Below, one piece after another: positions 1 to 8,856 of a DNA stretch of 64,000 bases; position 1 is the stretch's first letter, and the number at the start of each line of letters is the position of its first letter. The notes under the pieces were generated by a model. That model worked only from the letters and a program-made list of their open reading frames with translations. It was not told where the DNA came from and searched no databases. The translations under genes and the position numbers were made by a program. The stretch comes from Pseudonocardia thermophila (GTDB lineage Bacteria; Actinomycetota; Actinomycetes; Mycobacteriales; Pseudonocardiaceae): positions 62,001 through 126,000 of the forward strand of contig NZ_FRAP01000012.1 in the NCBI RefSeq assembly GCF_900142365.1. The letters are read 5' to 3'.

Positions 1-69
1 GAGGGCCGTGTCGGGGATTTCGCGGCGACAGCGGCGTCCCTGACGGACCTCCCCGGCGGTTCCGCGCAG

Positions 70-113
70 ACGACCCGCCACTGCGACTCCGAGAGTCCGC
101 GGTGGCGGGTCGT
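70..113. terminator. Nested hairpin, probable terminator
   Basis: A 12-bp perfect stem (70-81 with 102-113) encloses a second 5-bp stem (85-89 with 93-97). Only a short T-poor tail follows, as is usual in high-GC actinobacteria. It probably ends a gene lying outside the window to the left. The rest of 1-226 shows no coding region I can support. Confidence 0.5.
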
Positions 114-226
114 TGCGCCTGCGCGGTTCCACAGCTCATGACCTCGCAGGTCATCGACCCGCAGCGGGTGCCGGACCGAGAGTGGGTGCCGTCGGACGAA
201 CCGGACCACCCATCTCGGAGGCACCC

Positions 227-646
227 ATGACCGCCATCACCGCGTCCCTCACCCGCATCGCCTCGACCGCCGACGGCGGCCGGCTGCTGCGCGTGGCGCT
301 GCGCGTCGACGCGCTCGCCTCCGGTGTGCTCGGCCTCGCCGGCCTGGTGGCCGCCCCGGCCATCGCCGAGCTCACCGGTGCTCCCGCCCCGGTCCTGCGC
401 GGGGTGGGCGGCTTCCTCGTCCTGTTCGCGATCGCGCTGCTCGTGCTCGCCGCCCGCGTAGCGCCGCCGGTGGCGGGCTCGCGGGCCGTCGTCGTGGTGA
501 ACGTCTGCTGGGTGCTGGGCAGCATCGCCGTGGCGCTGCTCGCCCCGCTCACCGTGCTGGGTACCGTGCTCGTGCTGGTGCAGGCGATCGGCGTCGCCCT
601 GTTCGCCGACCTGCAGTGGCTGGGCATCCGGCGGGCCACGGCGTGA
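227..646 (+). CDS. Small four-helix membrane protein, function unknown
   Basis: The 139-residue product has about four hydrophobic segments, at roughly residues 30-50, 62-80, 88-108 and 112-132, joined by very short loops. It looks like an integral membrane protein with little outside the bilayer. The ATG at 227 is chosen because CGGAGG stands 5 bases before it; the reading frame is open further upstream but without a comparable ribosome site. No catalytic motif is visible and I do not recognise a family. It stands alone, with a 215-base gap to the next plus-strand gene, so context gives no function. Confidence 0.75.
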   Translation: MTAITASLTRIASTADGGRLLRVALRVDALASGVLGLAGLVAAPAIAELTGAPAPVLRGVGGFLVLFAIALLVLAARVAPPVAGSRAVVVVNVCWVLGSIAVALLAPLTVLGTVLVLVQAIGVALFADLQWLGIRRATA

Positions 647-861
647 CCGGGCCGAGGACGGACCGCGCTCGCCCCTCGATCGTCACACAGCGACGGCCAC
701 CGGCACCGCTGTGTTCCCGCCCGCCCGGCGAGGTGGCCTCGCCGCACCTCCGGGCCGGCCCCGGGGATGAGATTTTGCCCTCAGTTTGCCCAGTTTCGGC
801 CACGTGTCATTAACCTCACCCCGCCCACATGCCCACCTCCTGTGTCGTAGGCGGCGAACGA

Positions 862-2031
862 ATGAGCGTGGTCGACGTGCCGATGTGCGCCGACGGGTCC
901 GACCGGACCCCACGAGTCGTGCAGGACCGCACCGTGCTGGCGCAGCTGGGCGCCGCGCTCGACGCCCTCCACGACGCCGTCGGCACACACATCATGGCCC
1001 GCCGCACGTGGCTGCAGACCTGCCTCGACCACGACACCCGCTACGAGCCGCTGGCCGTCGTCGTCCCGGGCCCGGACGACAGCATCGAGGCCGTGGCGCT
1101 GCTGGCCGTACGCCGTCGCGGCCGCCGCGCGTCGATCGTCGCGCTCGGCCACGGCCACTCGGACGTCTCGGCGTTCCCCGCCCGCACCCCGGCCGTCGCG
1201 GCGGCGCTCGCCGACGCGGTCGTGGAGATGCTGGTCGCGCGGCGCGGCTCGTGGACGCTGCGGGTGCGCCACATCGACCGCGGCGACCCCGTGGCAGCCC
1301 GGATCGCAGCCCGGCTGCGGCACGGCTGGCTCGTCCCCGGCGGCACCTCCCCCTGCCTCGTCCTGACCCCCGGCCGCGACCTGCGCTCCTACGTCGGCAA
1401 GCACTACGTGAAGAACCGCAGGCGCCGGCTGGCGAAGATCGCCGAGCTCGGGCACCCCGTGGTGGAGGAGATCACCCGCGATCCCGACGCGATCGCCGCG
1501 GCCCTCCCGGAGATCGTCGACATCTGCCGGATGCGCGACCTCGCCAAGGGCCGCACCGGGATGGTGGCCACCCCGGAGGGCGCCGCCCGGTTCCGCGACG
1601 CCGTCCTGGCACACGCCCGCGAGGGACGGATGCTCCTGCTCACCGCCCGCATCGGCGACGCGCTCGCCGGTTACGCGCTCTGCTTCGTCGACGGCACCGT
1701 CGTGCGGGTGTGGAACTGCCGCTTCGACCCGGCTTGGTCGGCGTACGGCATCGGCCAGATCTGCCGGGCCGCGCTCATCGACCACGCGATCGCCACCGGG
1801 CTGACCAGCGTGGACTGGATGCTGGGCAACGAGCCGTACAAGCAGGCGCTCAGCAACGCCAGCCGGCCCGCCGAGGACTTGTTCGCCGCGTCCGGGCTGC
1901 TGCTCGCGATGCTGACCCGCCTGGGACTGCTGGTGCGGGCCTGGGCGCGCACCGCCACCGCCGACGACGCCGACCCGCCGCGTTGGGTCCGGATCGTGCG
2001 GCGCGTGGGCAAACCGCTGCTCGGCTCCTGA
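862..2031 (+). CDS. GNAT-fold acyltransferase of the CelD/BcsL (FemAB-like) type
   Basis: The protein of about 389 residues resembles the Acetyltransf_6 group of GNAT proteins. It has a divergent N-terminal half and a C-terminal half with the family hallmark seen here as VDWMLGNEPYKQAL near residues 322-335, where the family usually has a D-x-x-x-G-x-E-P-Y-K pattern. Members are linked to exopolysaccharide or peptidoglycan-related acylation, and the fold is shared with FemX transferases that use aminoacyl-tRNA. The ATG at 862 is preferred; an in-frame ATG at 829 would add 11 residues. The ligase-like gene at 2096 follows after 64 bases in the same direction, so the two may be co-transcribed. 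The substrate is unknown. Confidence 0.7.
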   Translation: MSVVDVPMCADGSDRTPRVVQDRTVLAQLGAALDALHDAVGTHIMARRTWLQTCLDHDTRYEPLAVVVPGPDDSIEAVALLAVRRRGRRASIVALGHGHSDVSAFPARTPAVAAALADAVVEMLVARRGSWTLRVRHIDRGDPVAARIAARLRHGWLVPGGTSPCLVLTPGRDLRSYVGKHYVKNRRRRLAKIAELGHPVVEEITRDPDAIAAALPEIVDICRMRDLAKGRTGMVATPEGAARFRDAVLAHAREGRMLLLTARIGDALAGYALCFVDGTVVRVWNCRFDPAWSAYGIGQICRAALIDHAIATGLTSVDWMLGNEPYKQALSNASRPAEDLFAASGLLLAMLTRLGLLVRAWARTATADDADPPRWVRIVRRVGKPLLGS

Positions 2032-2095
2032 CCGCCCGGGTGCGGCCTGCGCCACGGTCGTCCCCGTGCCTGCCGATCCGTGCCACCATGCGGGG

Positions 2096-3244
2096 GTGAC
2101 GTCGGAGAACACCGTCCTGCACCCCGCGTCCGGGCGCGGCGTGACCGCGGCGCTGCGGCTGGGCGGACAGCAGCTGACCCTGACCGTGCCCACACGCATG
2201 TACCTGTGCGGCATCACCCCGTACGACGTGACGCACCTGGGGCACGCCTCGACGTTCGTGTGGGCCGACACGGTCGCCCGCGTGCTGCGGATGGCCGGCA
2301 CCGACACGGTCGTGGCCCGCAACGTCACCGACGTCGACGACGTGCTGACCCGCACCGCGCGCGAACGGGGCCGGCCGTTCGACGAGTTCGGGCTCTCCCA
2401 GGAGTTCTTCTTCGACCAGGACATGGCCGCGCTGCACGTGCGGCCACCGGACCATGCGCCGCACGCCCGCCACCACGTGCGCCACGTCGTCCGGCTGACC
2501 GGCGCCCTGCTCGCCGTCGGCGCGGCGTACGAGCGGGACGGGCGGGTCTACTTCCGCGGTGGCCACGTGCCCGAGCGGGCGGGCCTCGACCGGACCGCCG
2601 CGCTCACCCTCGCCGCGGAGTACGGCGACGATCCCGCCGATCCCCGCCGCGAGGACCCGTTCGACGTGGTGCTGTGGCAGGCGTCCGGGGAGGGCGAGCC
2701 GGCCTGGCCCAGCCCGTGGGGCCCCGGCCGGCCGGGCTGGCACGTGGAGTGCGCGGCGATGGCGCTGGCCACCCTCGGCGGCGTCGTGGACGTGCTCGCG
2801 GGCGGCGCGGACCTCACGTTCCCGCACCACGCGTACGTGACCGCGATGGCCGAGGCCGCGACCGGGGCGGCGCCGTTCGCCCGGGCGGCGTTCCGGGTGG
2901 GCACCGTCGGGCTCGGCGGCGCGAAGATGGCCAAGAGCACCGGCAACCTCGTGCTGGTGTCGGACCTGCTGCGCGAGGTCCCCGGCCCGGTGGTGCGGCT
3001 GATGCTGCTGCTGCGGCACTGGTCGGACGACTGGGATTACCGGCCCGAGCTGCTCACGGAGGCCGCGAACGCGCTGGAGCGGCTCTACTCGGCCGCCGGC
3101 GCGCCCCGGGGCTCGGCCGCCGCCGAGGCCGCCGTGCAGGCCGCCCTGCTCGACGACCTCGACGTCGCGACCGCGCTGGCGATCGCCGACTCCGACGGCG
3201 GCGCGGCGGCCCGGCAGGTGCTGCGCACGCTGGCGCTGCAGTGA
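2096..3244 (+). CDS. MshC/cysteinyl-tRNA synthetase-like ligase
   Basis: This class I synthetase-type protein of about 382 residues is closest in pattern to MshC, the ATP-dependent ligase that joins cysteine to glucosaminyl-inositol in mycothiol synthesis. Visible features are the HIGH-equivalent THLGHAS preceded by MYLCGITPYD, then WPSPWGPGRPGWHVEC, FPHH, and a KMSKS-equivalent written KMAKS. The zinc ligands expected for MshC (Cys of MYLCG, Cys of WHVEC, His of FPHH) are all present. The usual MshC N-terminus is missing and the C-terminus is short, so this may be a paralogue rather than the main MshC. The GTG at 2096 follows GGGG and begins VTSENTV. It could also be a stand-alone CysRS-like enzyme serving the neighbouring FemAB-like transferase. 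Confidence 0.7.
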   Translation: MTSENTVLHPASGRGVTAALRLGGQQLTLTVPTRMYLCGITPYDVTHLGHASTFVWADTVARVLRMAGTDTVVARNVTDVDDVLTRTARERGRPFDEFGLSQEFFFDQDMAALHVRPPDHAPHARHHVRHVVRLTGALLAVGAAYERDGRVYFRGGHVPERAGLDRTAALTLAAEYGDDPADPRREDPFDVVLWQASGEGEPAWPSPWGPGRPGWHVECAAMALATLGGVVDVLAGGADLTFPHHAYVTAMAEAATGAAPFARAAFRVGTVGLGGAKMAKSTGNLVLVSDLLREVPGPVVRLMLLLRHWSDDWDYRPELLTEAANALERLYSAAGAPRGSAAAEAAVQAALLDDLDVATALAIADSDGGAAARQVLRTLALQ

Positions 3245-3245
3245 G

Positions 3246-4480
3246 TCACCCCATCCCGGACGCCGCCAGCGGGTCGTAGCCGGGTGCCTTGAGGAGCGCC
3301 TGCATCTGGCGGCGGCGCACGCCGATGTTGGATCCCTCGATCACCGGGTAGGCCAGTGCCTCGAGCAGGTGGCGGACCAGCGGGAACTCGTTGTCGTAGG
3401 CCGACACCCCGACGACCTGCACGAGGTCGTTGATCACCGCGACCGCGGTCTCGGAGCCGAACACCTTGGCGTGCAGCGCCCACTCCAGCCCGTGCGGGTC
3501 GCCGGAGAGCGCAGCGTCCAGTGCGCGCCACGACAGCAGCCGCACCGCCTCGATCCGCGCCTTGGCGTTCGCCAGCACTTCGGCCACGGCCTGGTGCTCG
3601 ATGATCGGGACGAGCCCGCCGCGGTGCTCGGTCGCCGCGAACCGGTGGGCGACGGCGAAGGCCTGGCGCATCGCCGCCACCGCGAACGCGCCGATCGACG
3701 CCCCGCTGCCGACGAACGCGTTGCGGGTCAGCTCCACGCCCTGGCCCTCGGCCCCGATCAGGTTCGCCTTCGGCACCCGCACGTCGTGCAGCCGCACCCG
3801 CGCGGTGAGGCAGCCGCGCAGAGCGGGCAGGTCGTAGAGGTGTTCGGTCTCGACGTGCCCGGCCAGGTGCTCGCGCTCGGCCACGATCACCGAGATCCCG
3901 CCGGGTGCGCGGCAGACGATGCTCATGACGTCCGGGCCGTCGCCGTCCCATCCGGGCAGGTGCGACGCCCACGCCTTGCGTCCGTTGATCACGTAGTGGT
4001 CACCGTCGGGCACGGCGGTGGTGCGGGTGCCCTCGGCCGGGCGGACGCGTCGAAGTTGGCGCTGCCGCCGGGCTCGGAGTAGGCCATCGCAGCCAGCGGG
4101 GCGCCGCCGGCGGCGAGGAACGGCGCGACGAACCGCTGGATCTGCTCAGGCGTGCCGGCCTGGTAGACGGGCACGAGCGCGATGATCGGGCCGGCCATCG
4201 AGATCACGAAGTCGGGACTCGCCGCGGCCCACTCCTCGATGAGGATCGCCGCGTCCACGCCGTTGCCCGCGGCGCCGCCGAACGGTGCCGGGATGAAGCC
4301 CTTGAGGAACCCGGCCGCCACGGCCTTCTCGAACACCGGCCGGGCGAGCGCCGCCCGCCGGGCCGGGTCCGGCTCGGCCCGCACGGCAGCGGCGAGATCG
4401 ACCAGATGCGCCTCGGCGAACTGCCGGGCCACCTTCTTCAGCTGCTCCTGCTCGGCGGACAGAGAGAACGACACCGCCAC
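3246..4480 (-). pseudogene. Acyl-CoA dehydrogenase gene broken by one frameshift
   Basis: Two adjacent minus-strand frames together make one acyl-CoA dehydrogenase. The first part (about 4480 to 4035) gives the helical N-terminal domain and the start of the beta domain, ending in AYSEPGGSANFDAS. The rest (about 4035 to 3246) continues with PDGDHYVINGRKAW and runs to the C-terminal flavin-binding helices. The frames switch in a GC run near 4030-4040; the ancestral text across the break reads approximately A-E-G-T-R-T-T-A. A single-base indel explains it, so it could be a sequencing error. Two further disrupted genes nearby make genuine decay plausible. The stop lies one base from the convergent ligase stop at 3244. 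Confidence 0.8.
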
Positions 4481-4543
4481 GGCTACCTCCCGCGTCGACC
4501 CTGGCTAGGGCGAAGGATCGCCGCGGCGGACGCCGGTGTCTGT

Positions 4544-5491
4544 TCAGTCCGTGCGGAGTTGCTGTGCCGTTCGTGCGCCGCGGCGCACCTCGGTGGGGGT
4601 GCAGCCGAACTCGCGGCGGAACGCCCGGCTGAACGCGGCCGGTCCGTCGTAGCCGACGGCGGCGGCGATCTCGGTGACGGTCGCGCCCCGGCGGGTGGTG
4701 AGCAGCTCGTGCGCCCGCTCCATCCGCCGCCTGCGGACCAGCGCGGCGAACGTCTCGCCGCCTGCGCTCACGGCCGTGTGCAAGGTCCGCGGGGACACCC
4801 CGAGCCGGCGGCTCACGCTCGTCACGGACAGCGTGGGATCGCCCAGCCACTCGTCGACCCGACGCACGACCTCGGCCCGCAGGGCGGCGTACCGATCAGC
4901 GGGCGGCCCGGCGCGTTCCGCCGCGGCCGCCGAGACCGCGGCCGCGAGCGCCTGCTCGACGTCGATCGCGGCCGGGCCGTCGGCGGTGAGGTCCCACATC
5001 GCCGCGAGCACCGCCGTCACGACGCCGCCTGCGCCCGTGGCGTCCCAGCATCGGCCGGTCTGGGCCCGCACCTCGGCCAGACGCCCGCCCAGCAGCTCGT
5101 GCGGGATCCGGTAGGACACCATCCCCCACGGCTGCGCGAACTCGAAGTGGTACGGCGCGGCCGTGTCGACCAGCGTGAACTGCCCGGGTCGCACGATGGA
5201 CCGGCGGCCGTCCTGCTCGACCGCGCACGTGCCGGCGGTCTGCAGGTTCACGAAGAAGTACTCGCCGGTCGTCCGGGCGACCTCTACCGGGCCGTGCGAG
5301 GTCCGCTGCGGCTGCGAGGCGATCCGGGCGCGGACGACGCGGGAGAGCGGGCGGGTCTCCACACGGCTGCGGAACCCTTCGCCCGGTTCCATCCGGAACG
5401 GGGTCAGCGGCACGAACGCCGCGCAGATGACCTCGCGCCAGTACCCGAACTGCTCGTTGGCCGGGCGCGCCGCCACGTCCCACACCGCCAT
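4544..5491 (-). CDS. AraC-family transcriptional regulator
   Basis: The 315-residue protein has an AraC-binding-like N-terminal sensor domain (residues about 10-190) and a C-terminal double helix-turn-helix (about 215-310). The second helix-turn-helix carries the familiar signature around VGYDGPAAFSRAFRREFGCTPTEVRR. The ATG at 5491 is set by a strong GGAGGTG 4 bases upstream. Members bind DNA and activate neighbouring catabolic genes on sensing a small molecule. It reads divergently from the RibD-type remnant at 5614 and in the same direction as the broken acyl-CoA dehydrogenase downstream, either of which may once have been its target. Confidence 0.85.
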   Translation of the reverse strand: MAVWDVAARPANEQFGYWREVICAAFVPLTPFRMEPGEGFRSRVETRPLSRVVRARIASQPQRTSHGPVEVARTTGEYFFVNLQTAGTCAVEQDGRRSIVRPGQFTLVDTAAPYHFEFAQPWGMVSYRIPHELLGGRLAEVRAQTGRCWDATGAGGVVTAVLAAMWDLTADGPAAIDVEQALAAAVSAAAAERAGPPADRYAALRAEVVRRVDEWLGDPTLSVTSVSRRLGVSPRTLHTAVSAGGETFAALVRRRRMERAHELLTTRRGATVTEIAAAVGYDGPAAFSRAFRREFGCTPTEVRRGARTAQQLRTD

Positions 5492-5613
5492 GCCGCACCT
5501 CCGGGAAGGTGCCGACCAGCCTCGACCCGGGCGGGGAGCCGGGTCAACCTCCGGATCTCCACCCCGGACTCCCACCGCGCGATGTCGAATCCCGGTCCGT
5601 CCCGCTCGCGGCC

Positions 5614-6097
5614 TGAATGAGGGCCGGCAGCTGCTGGCGCACCGGGCGGCAGCGTTCGCCGCGCCGCACCGGATGGTCGTCGGCGCCGCCACGTTCCGCC
5701 AGCTCGTCGGGATGGTCACCGACGTGCCCGACGCCTGGTTCACGGCGATGCGGAGCATGCCCGCCTACGTGGTCTCGTCGACGCTCGCAGGAGCCGCTCG
5801 ACTGGCCGGACGCCACCGGTGGTGCGCGGCGACCCCGTCGACATCGTCGCGCGGCTGAAGGAGGAGTCGGACGGGCCGCTGCGGTCGCACGGCAGTCTCT
5901 CGGTGAACCGGGGCTGAGGGCCGCCGGCCTCGTGGACCGGCTCCAGATCACGATCTTCCCGGTGATCAGCGGCCGCACGGGGACCGAGCCCGTCCTGGGC
6001 GGCACGGAGGACTTCGACCTCGAGCTGCTGGAGCAGCGCACCGTCGACGGGCGGACGCAGGGAGCTGGTCTACCGGCCTACCCTGCACACACGCTGA
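5614..6097 (+). pseudogene. Remnant of a RibD C-terminal-type dihydrofolate reductase family gene
   Basis: Pieces of one reductase can be read in order but in changing frames. These are MVVGAATFRQL and YVVSSTL (near 5670-5790), then EPLDWPDAT, then IVARLKEESDGPLRSHGSLSVNR (near 5840-5915), then GLVDRLQITIFPVISG and ELVYRPTLHTR ending at the stop at 6095-6097. At least three frameshifts separate them, and roughly the first 30 residues of the family are absent. The family reduces pyrimidine or folate-like substrates with NADPH; this copy cannot make a product. It fills the 627-base gap between the AraC and DUF488 genes, which otherwise holds nothing I can identify. Confidence 0.75.
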
Positions 6098-6118
6098 CCG
6101 GACGGGAGGTGGGCCGGT

Positions 6119-6634
6119 GTGCACGCCGTGACGATCGGGGTCTACGAGTTCGACGAGGGATCGTTCCTGCGGGCGCTCGCCGAGGCGGGCGTCGGGCTGC
6201 TGGTGGACGTGCGGCAGCGGCGCGGGGTGCGCGGCAGCGAGTACGCGTGGGCGAACGCACGGCGGCTGCAGGCCGCGCTCACCGATGCCGGGATCGCCTA
6301 CGCGCACCACCCCGAGCTCGCTCCCACCACGGAGATGCGGCGGCTCCAGTACGCCGAGGACGACCGGCAGAGGCTCGGCCAGCGGTCCCGGCGGGAGCTC
6401 TCCCCCGAGTTCGCCCGCCGCTACACCGCCGAGGTGCTCGATCCCGCCGATCTCACCCCGATCGTGACGGCACTCGCGGACGGGGTGGTCGCGGCGCTGC
6501 TGTGCGTCGAGCGCGATCCGCGGGCCTGCCACCGCGGTCTGCTCGCTGCGCGGCTCGCCGAGCAGCACGGCGTCACGATCGAGCACCTGCTGCCCGATCG
6601 ATCGTGCGGTGCCTCGCCCCCTCGACGAGAATGA
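6119..6634 (+). CDS. DUF488 family protein
   Basis: The 171-residue protein starts at GTG 6119 behind GGGAGGTG. It shows the DUF488 layout: TIGVYEFDEGSFLRAL near residues 5-20, LLVDVRQRR near 28-36, a central AYAHHPELA, and LLCVERDPRACHRGLLA near 124-140, whose Cys-His pair is the conserved family motif. Biochemical function is not established for the family, which is widespread and mostly cytoplasmic. The following GAF-ANTAR frame begins within or just after its end, so the two could be co-transcribed. Confidence 0.8.
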   Translation: MHAVTIGVYEFDEGSFLRALAEAGVGLLVDVRQRRGVRGSEYAWANARRLQAALTDAGIAYAHHPELAPTTEMRRLQYAEDDRQRLGQRSRRELSPEFARRYTAEVLDPADLTPIVTALADGVVAALLCVERDPRACHRGLLAARLAEQHGVTIEHLLPDRSCGASPPRRE

Positions 6635-6698
6635 CCGGCGGCAACGGTCCGCGTGCGGGTGCTCCGTGTCCGCCGCGTGGTGCGACCCGGGAGCGGGG

Positions 6699-7415
6699 GT
6701 GGTCGTGGTGGGGCAGGGAGTCGACTGGGAGGCGATGGGCACACGGCTCGCCGACGCGGCCCGCGACCTGGCCGCACAGGACGGCGTGCAGGACACCCTC
6801 GACCGGATCACCGAGTGGGCCGTCGACCTGGTCGACGGCTGCGAGGCCGCCGGCATCCTCGTCGTGCGCGACGAGCAGGTGGTGACCGTCGCCGGGACCG
6901 ACAACGTGGTGCGCGCCTCCGACCGGCTGCAGGACGAGCTGCGCGAAGGTCCCTGCTTCGACGCCACGGTGCAGAAGCAGCGCGTCTTCCGCCTCGCCGA
7001 TCTGACCGAACCCGACGAGGCGTGGCCCCGCTACACCGCGCGCGCCCGGGAACTGGGCATCGGCTCGATCATGGGCGTCCTGCTCTACACGACCGACAAG
7101 GACAACCTCGGCGCGCTGGCCCTGTACTCCTCCCGGCCGGGCGCGTTCACCGAGGAGTCCGAGCGGGTCGCGCTCGCGTTCGCCTCCCACGCGGCCGTCG
7201 CCCTCGCCGGCGCGGTGCACGACCAGAACCTGCACGCCGCCCTCGACAGCGCCCGCACCATCGGCGAGGCGATCGGCATCATCCGCTCCCGCCGGATGAT
7301 GACCAACGACGACGCGCTGGCGCTGCTCAAGGAGACCTCGCAGAACACGAACACCAAGCTGCGGGAGCTGGCGGAGCGGATCACGCACACCGGGGAGATC
7401 CCGCAGCGGCACTGA
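6699..7415 (+). CDS. GAF-ANTAR domain RNA-binding antiterminator
   Basis: The product of about 238 residues has a GAF sensor domain (about residues 20-165) and a C-terminal ANTAR domain (about 175-232). The ANTAR part contains IGEAIGIIRSRRMMTNDDALALLKETSQNT, matching the family pattern of a helical hairpin ending in S-Q-N-T-N-x-K-L-R. ANTAR proteins bind paired RNA stem-loops and prevent transcription termination. The GTG at 6699 preceded by a G-rich run is the likeliest start; GTG codons at 6705 and 6708 are alternatives, and an ATG at 6609 would overlap the DUF488 gene. The signal sensed by the GAF domain is unknown. Confidence 0.8.
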   Translation: MVVVGQGVDWEAMGTRLADAARDLAAQDGVQDTLDRITEWAVDLVDGCEAAGILVVRDEQVVTVAGTDNVVRASDRLQDELREGPCFDATVQKQRVFRLADLTEPDEAWPRYTARARELGIGSIMGVLLYTTDKDNLGALALYSSRPGAFTEESERVALAFASHAAVALAGAVHDQNLHAALDSARTIGEAIGIIRSRRMMTNDDALALLKETSQNTNTKLRELAERITHTGEIPQRH

Positions 7416-7417
7416 CG

Positions 7418-7441
7418 CGTGCTTGCCGTACGGCAAGCACG
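7418..7441. terminator. Perfect 24-bp palindrome between convergent genes
   Basis: The palindrome reads CGTGCTTGCCGTACGGCAAGCACG without a spacer. It starts 3 bases after the GAF-ANTAR stop and ends 10 bases before the end of the convergent kinase pseudogene, so it probably acts as a bidirectional terminator. Confidence 0.55.
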
Positions 7442-7450
7442 TCTCCCTGA

Positions 7451-8701
7451 TCAGCGGTTCTTCCTGCCTCTGGAGGCGATGGTTCTCCCCCGTTCAGGGG
7501 CGGAACGTCGGCGCCCGTTCACCGTCGTGTCGACGAGGACGAGACCGGCACCGGTAGCGACGGCGAGCAGGGTGGCGTCCCCGAAGACGTCGATGCCGCG
7601 CGGGCCCGGGCCGACGGGGATCGTGGAGTCGACCGGGGCCGTGAGGGTTCCTTCGGGCGGGGTGTCCTCGACGGTTCGGGCGGGGAGCAGCACCGGCGCA
7701 GCGATCGCGGCGGCGACGACGAGGGCGGCGGCCACGCCCCCGCCGGGGACGAGCGGGGTGCGGCGGCGCGGCGGGGCCGGATCGGCGAGGGTCGGTGACG
7801 GGGCGACCGCGGTCGGGGGCGGGGCCTCGGCGGTGGGCGCGGGAAGAGTGCGGGTGGATGGTAGGCCGGGCTCGGGCACGGGGCCGGTGGCCCCGATGGC
7901 CGCGCGGGCCGCGGCGGCGAGCGCGCCGGCGGACGGATGACGCTGCTCGGGGTCTTCGGCCATGCCGCGGGCGACGACCGCATCGAGCGCGGCCGGGACG
8001 CCGGGGCGGCGTTCGGAGCAGGACGGCGGCGGTGAGTGCAGGTGGAGGTACATCCTCGCGAGGGGCTCGTCGGCGAGGAACGGTCTGCTGCCGGTGAGCG
8101 CCTCGAAGAGCAGGCACGCGAGGGCGTCGACGTCGACGCGGTGATCGAGCGAGTCGCCGTGGAAGCGCTCGGCGCCATGTAGTCGGTGGTGCCGACGGTC
8201 GCGCCGGTGTGGGTGAGCGCGGTGTCGTCGGCGGAGCGGGCGATGCCGAAGTCGACGAGGTACGCGAAGTCGCGGTCCGTACCGGTGAGCACCACGATGG
8301 ACGGCTCCACGTCGCGGTGGACGAGGCCTTCGGCGTGCGCAGCGTCGAGGGCCTCGGCGACCTGTCCGACGATGTCGACGGCGCGGCACCGGGAGCGGGC
8401 CCTGCTTGAGGACGGTCGCGAGGTCGCAGCCGCGGACCAGGGGCATCTCGATGAACAGCCGGCCGTCGATCTCGCCGTAGTCGTGGATCGGCACGACGTG
8501 GGGTGCGCTGGTGCGAGCGGCGAGCGCGGTCTCGCGGCGGAAGCGGGTCTGGAACTGCTCGTCGGTGGCGAGCTCGAGGCGCAGCCGCTTCGCGGCGACG
8601 GTGCGGCTCTTCCCGGTGTCGACCGCTCTGTGCACCTCGCCATGCCGCCCTCGGCCGAGCAGCTCCACCAGCACGTACAGGCCGAACTGCTCGTCCGCCA
8701 C
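7451..8701 (-). pseudogene. Ser/Thr protein kinase gene with two frameshifts and a damaged active site
   Basis: Starting at GTG 8701 behind GAGGAGA, the frame gives a Pkn-type N-lobe: a GRGRHGEV glycine loop and the TVAAKRL lysine. A +1 shift near 8385 moves the HRD and DFG segments to another frame. A -1 shift near 8178, inside the APE motif, restores the first frame for the C-lobe, a membrane segment ([17 protein letters not shown]) and a short outer tail. The catalytic loop reads [10 protein letters not shown] where kinases need HRDxKPxN, so both the catalytic Lys and the metal-binding Asn are replaced. The DFG motif is intact. Frameshifts plus catalytic substitutions argue for a decaying gene rather than only read errors. 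Confidence 0.8.
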
Positions 8702-8823
8702 GCGTCGATCTCCTCGCTCGTGCTGTGGGGTCGACCGGGCTGGACCGGTCCGCGGCGCGGCGCCCGAACAGCATCGCGGTGATCCACCGGGGCGTAGCCG
8801 TAGCGGATCAGCCGACCGCGATC

Positions 8824-8856
8824 TAATCTGCACATATGAGCAGATGTTCAAATATG
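8824..8856 (+). promoter_or_regulatory. Leaderless promoter with overlapping ArsR/SmtB-like operator
   Basis: A -10-like TAATCT (8824-8829) lies 6 bases before the ATG at 8836, and no Shine-Dalgarno sequence is present, which suggests leaderless transcription. Over the start lies an imperfect 12-2-12 inverted repeat (8831-8856) built around TGAGCA-GA-TGTTCA, with 9 of 12 positions symmetrical. Its layout resembles the TGAACA-N2-TGTTCA operators of ArsR/SmtB metal sensors. No such regulator gene is in the window, so this is inference. Confidence 0.5.

Noticed and set aside
6609-6698. Upstream ATG start for the GAF-ANTAR protein
   Set aside because: The added 30 residues (Arg/Cys-rich) are not part of the GAF domain and would overlap the DUF488 coding region.
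8702-8835. A metal or cobalamin riboswitch upstream of the importer
   Set aside because: Only about 135 bases separate the divergent starts and the promoter abuts the start codon, leaving no leader RNA.
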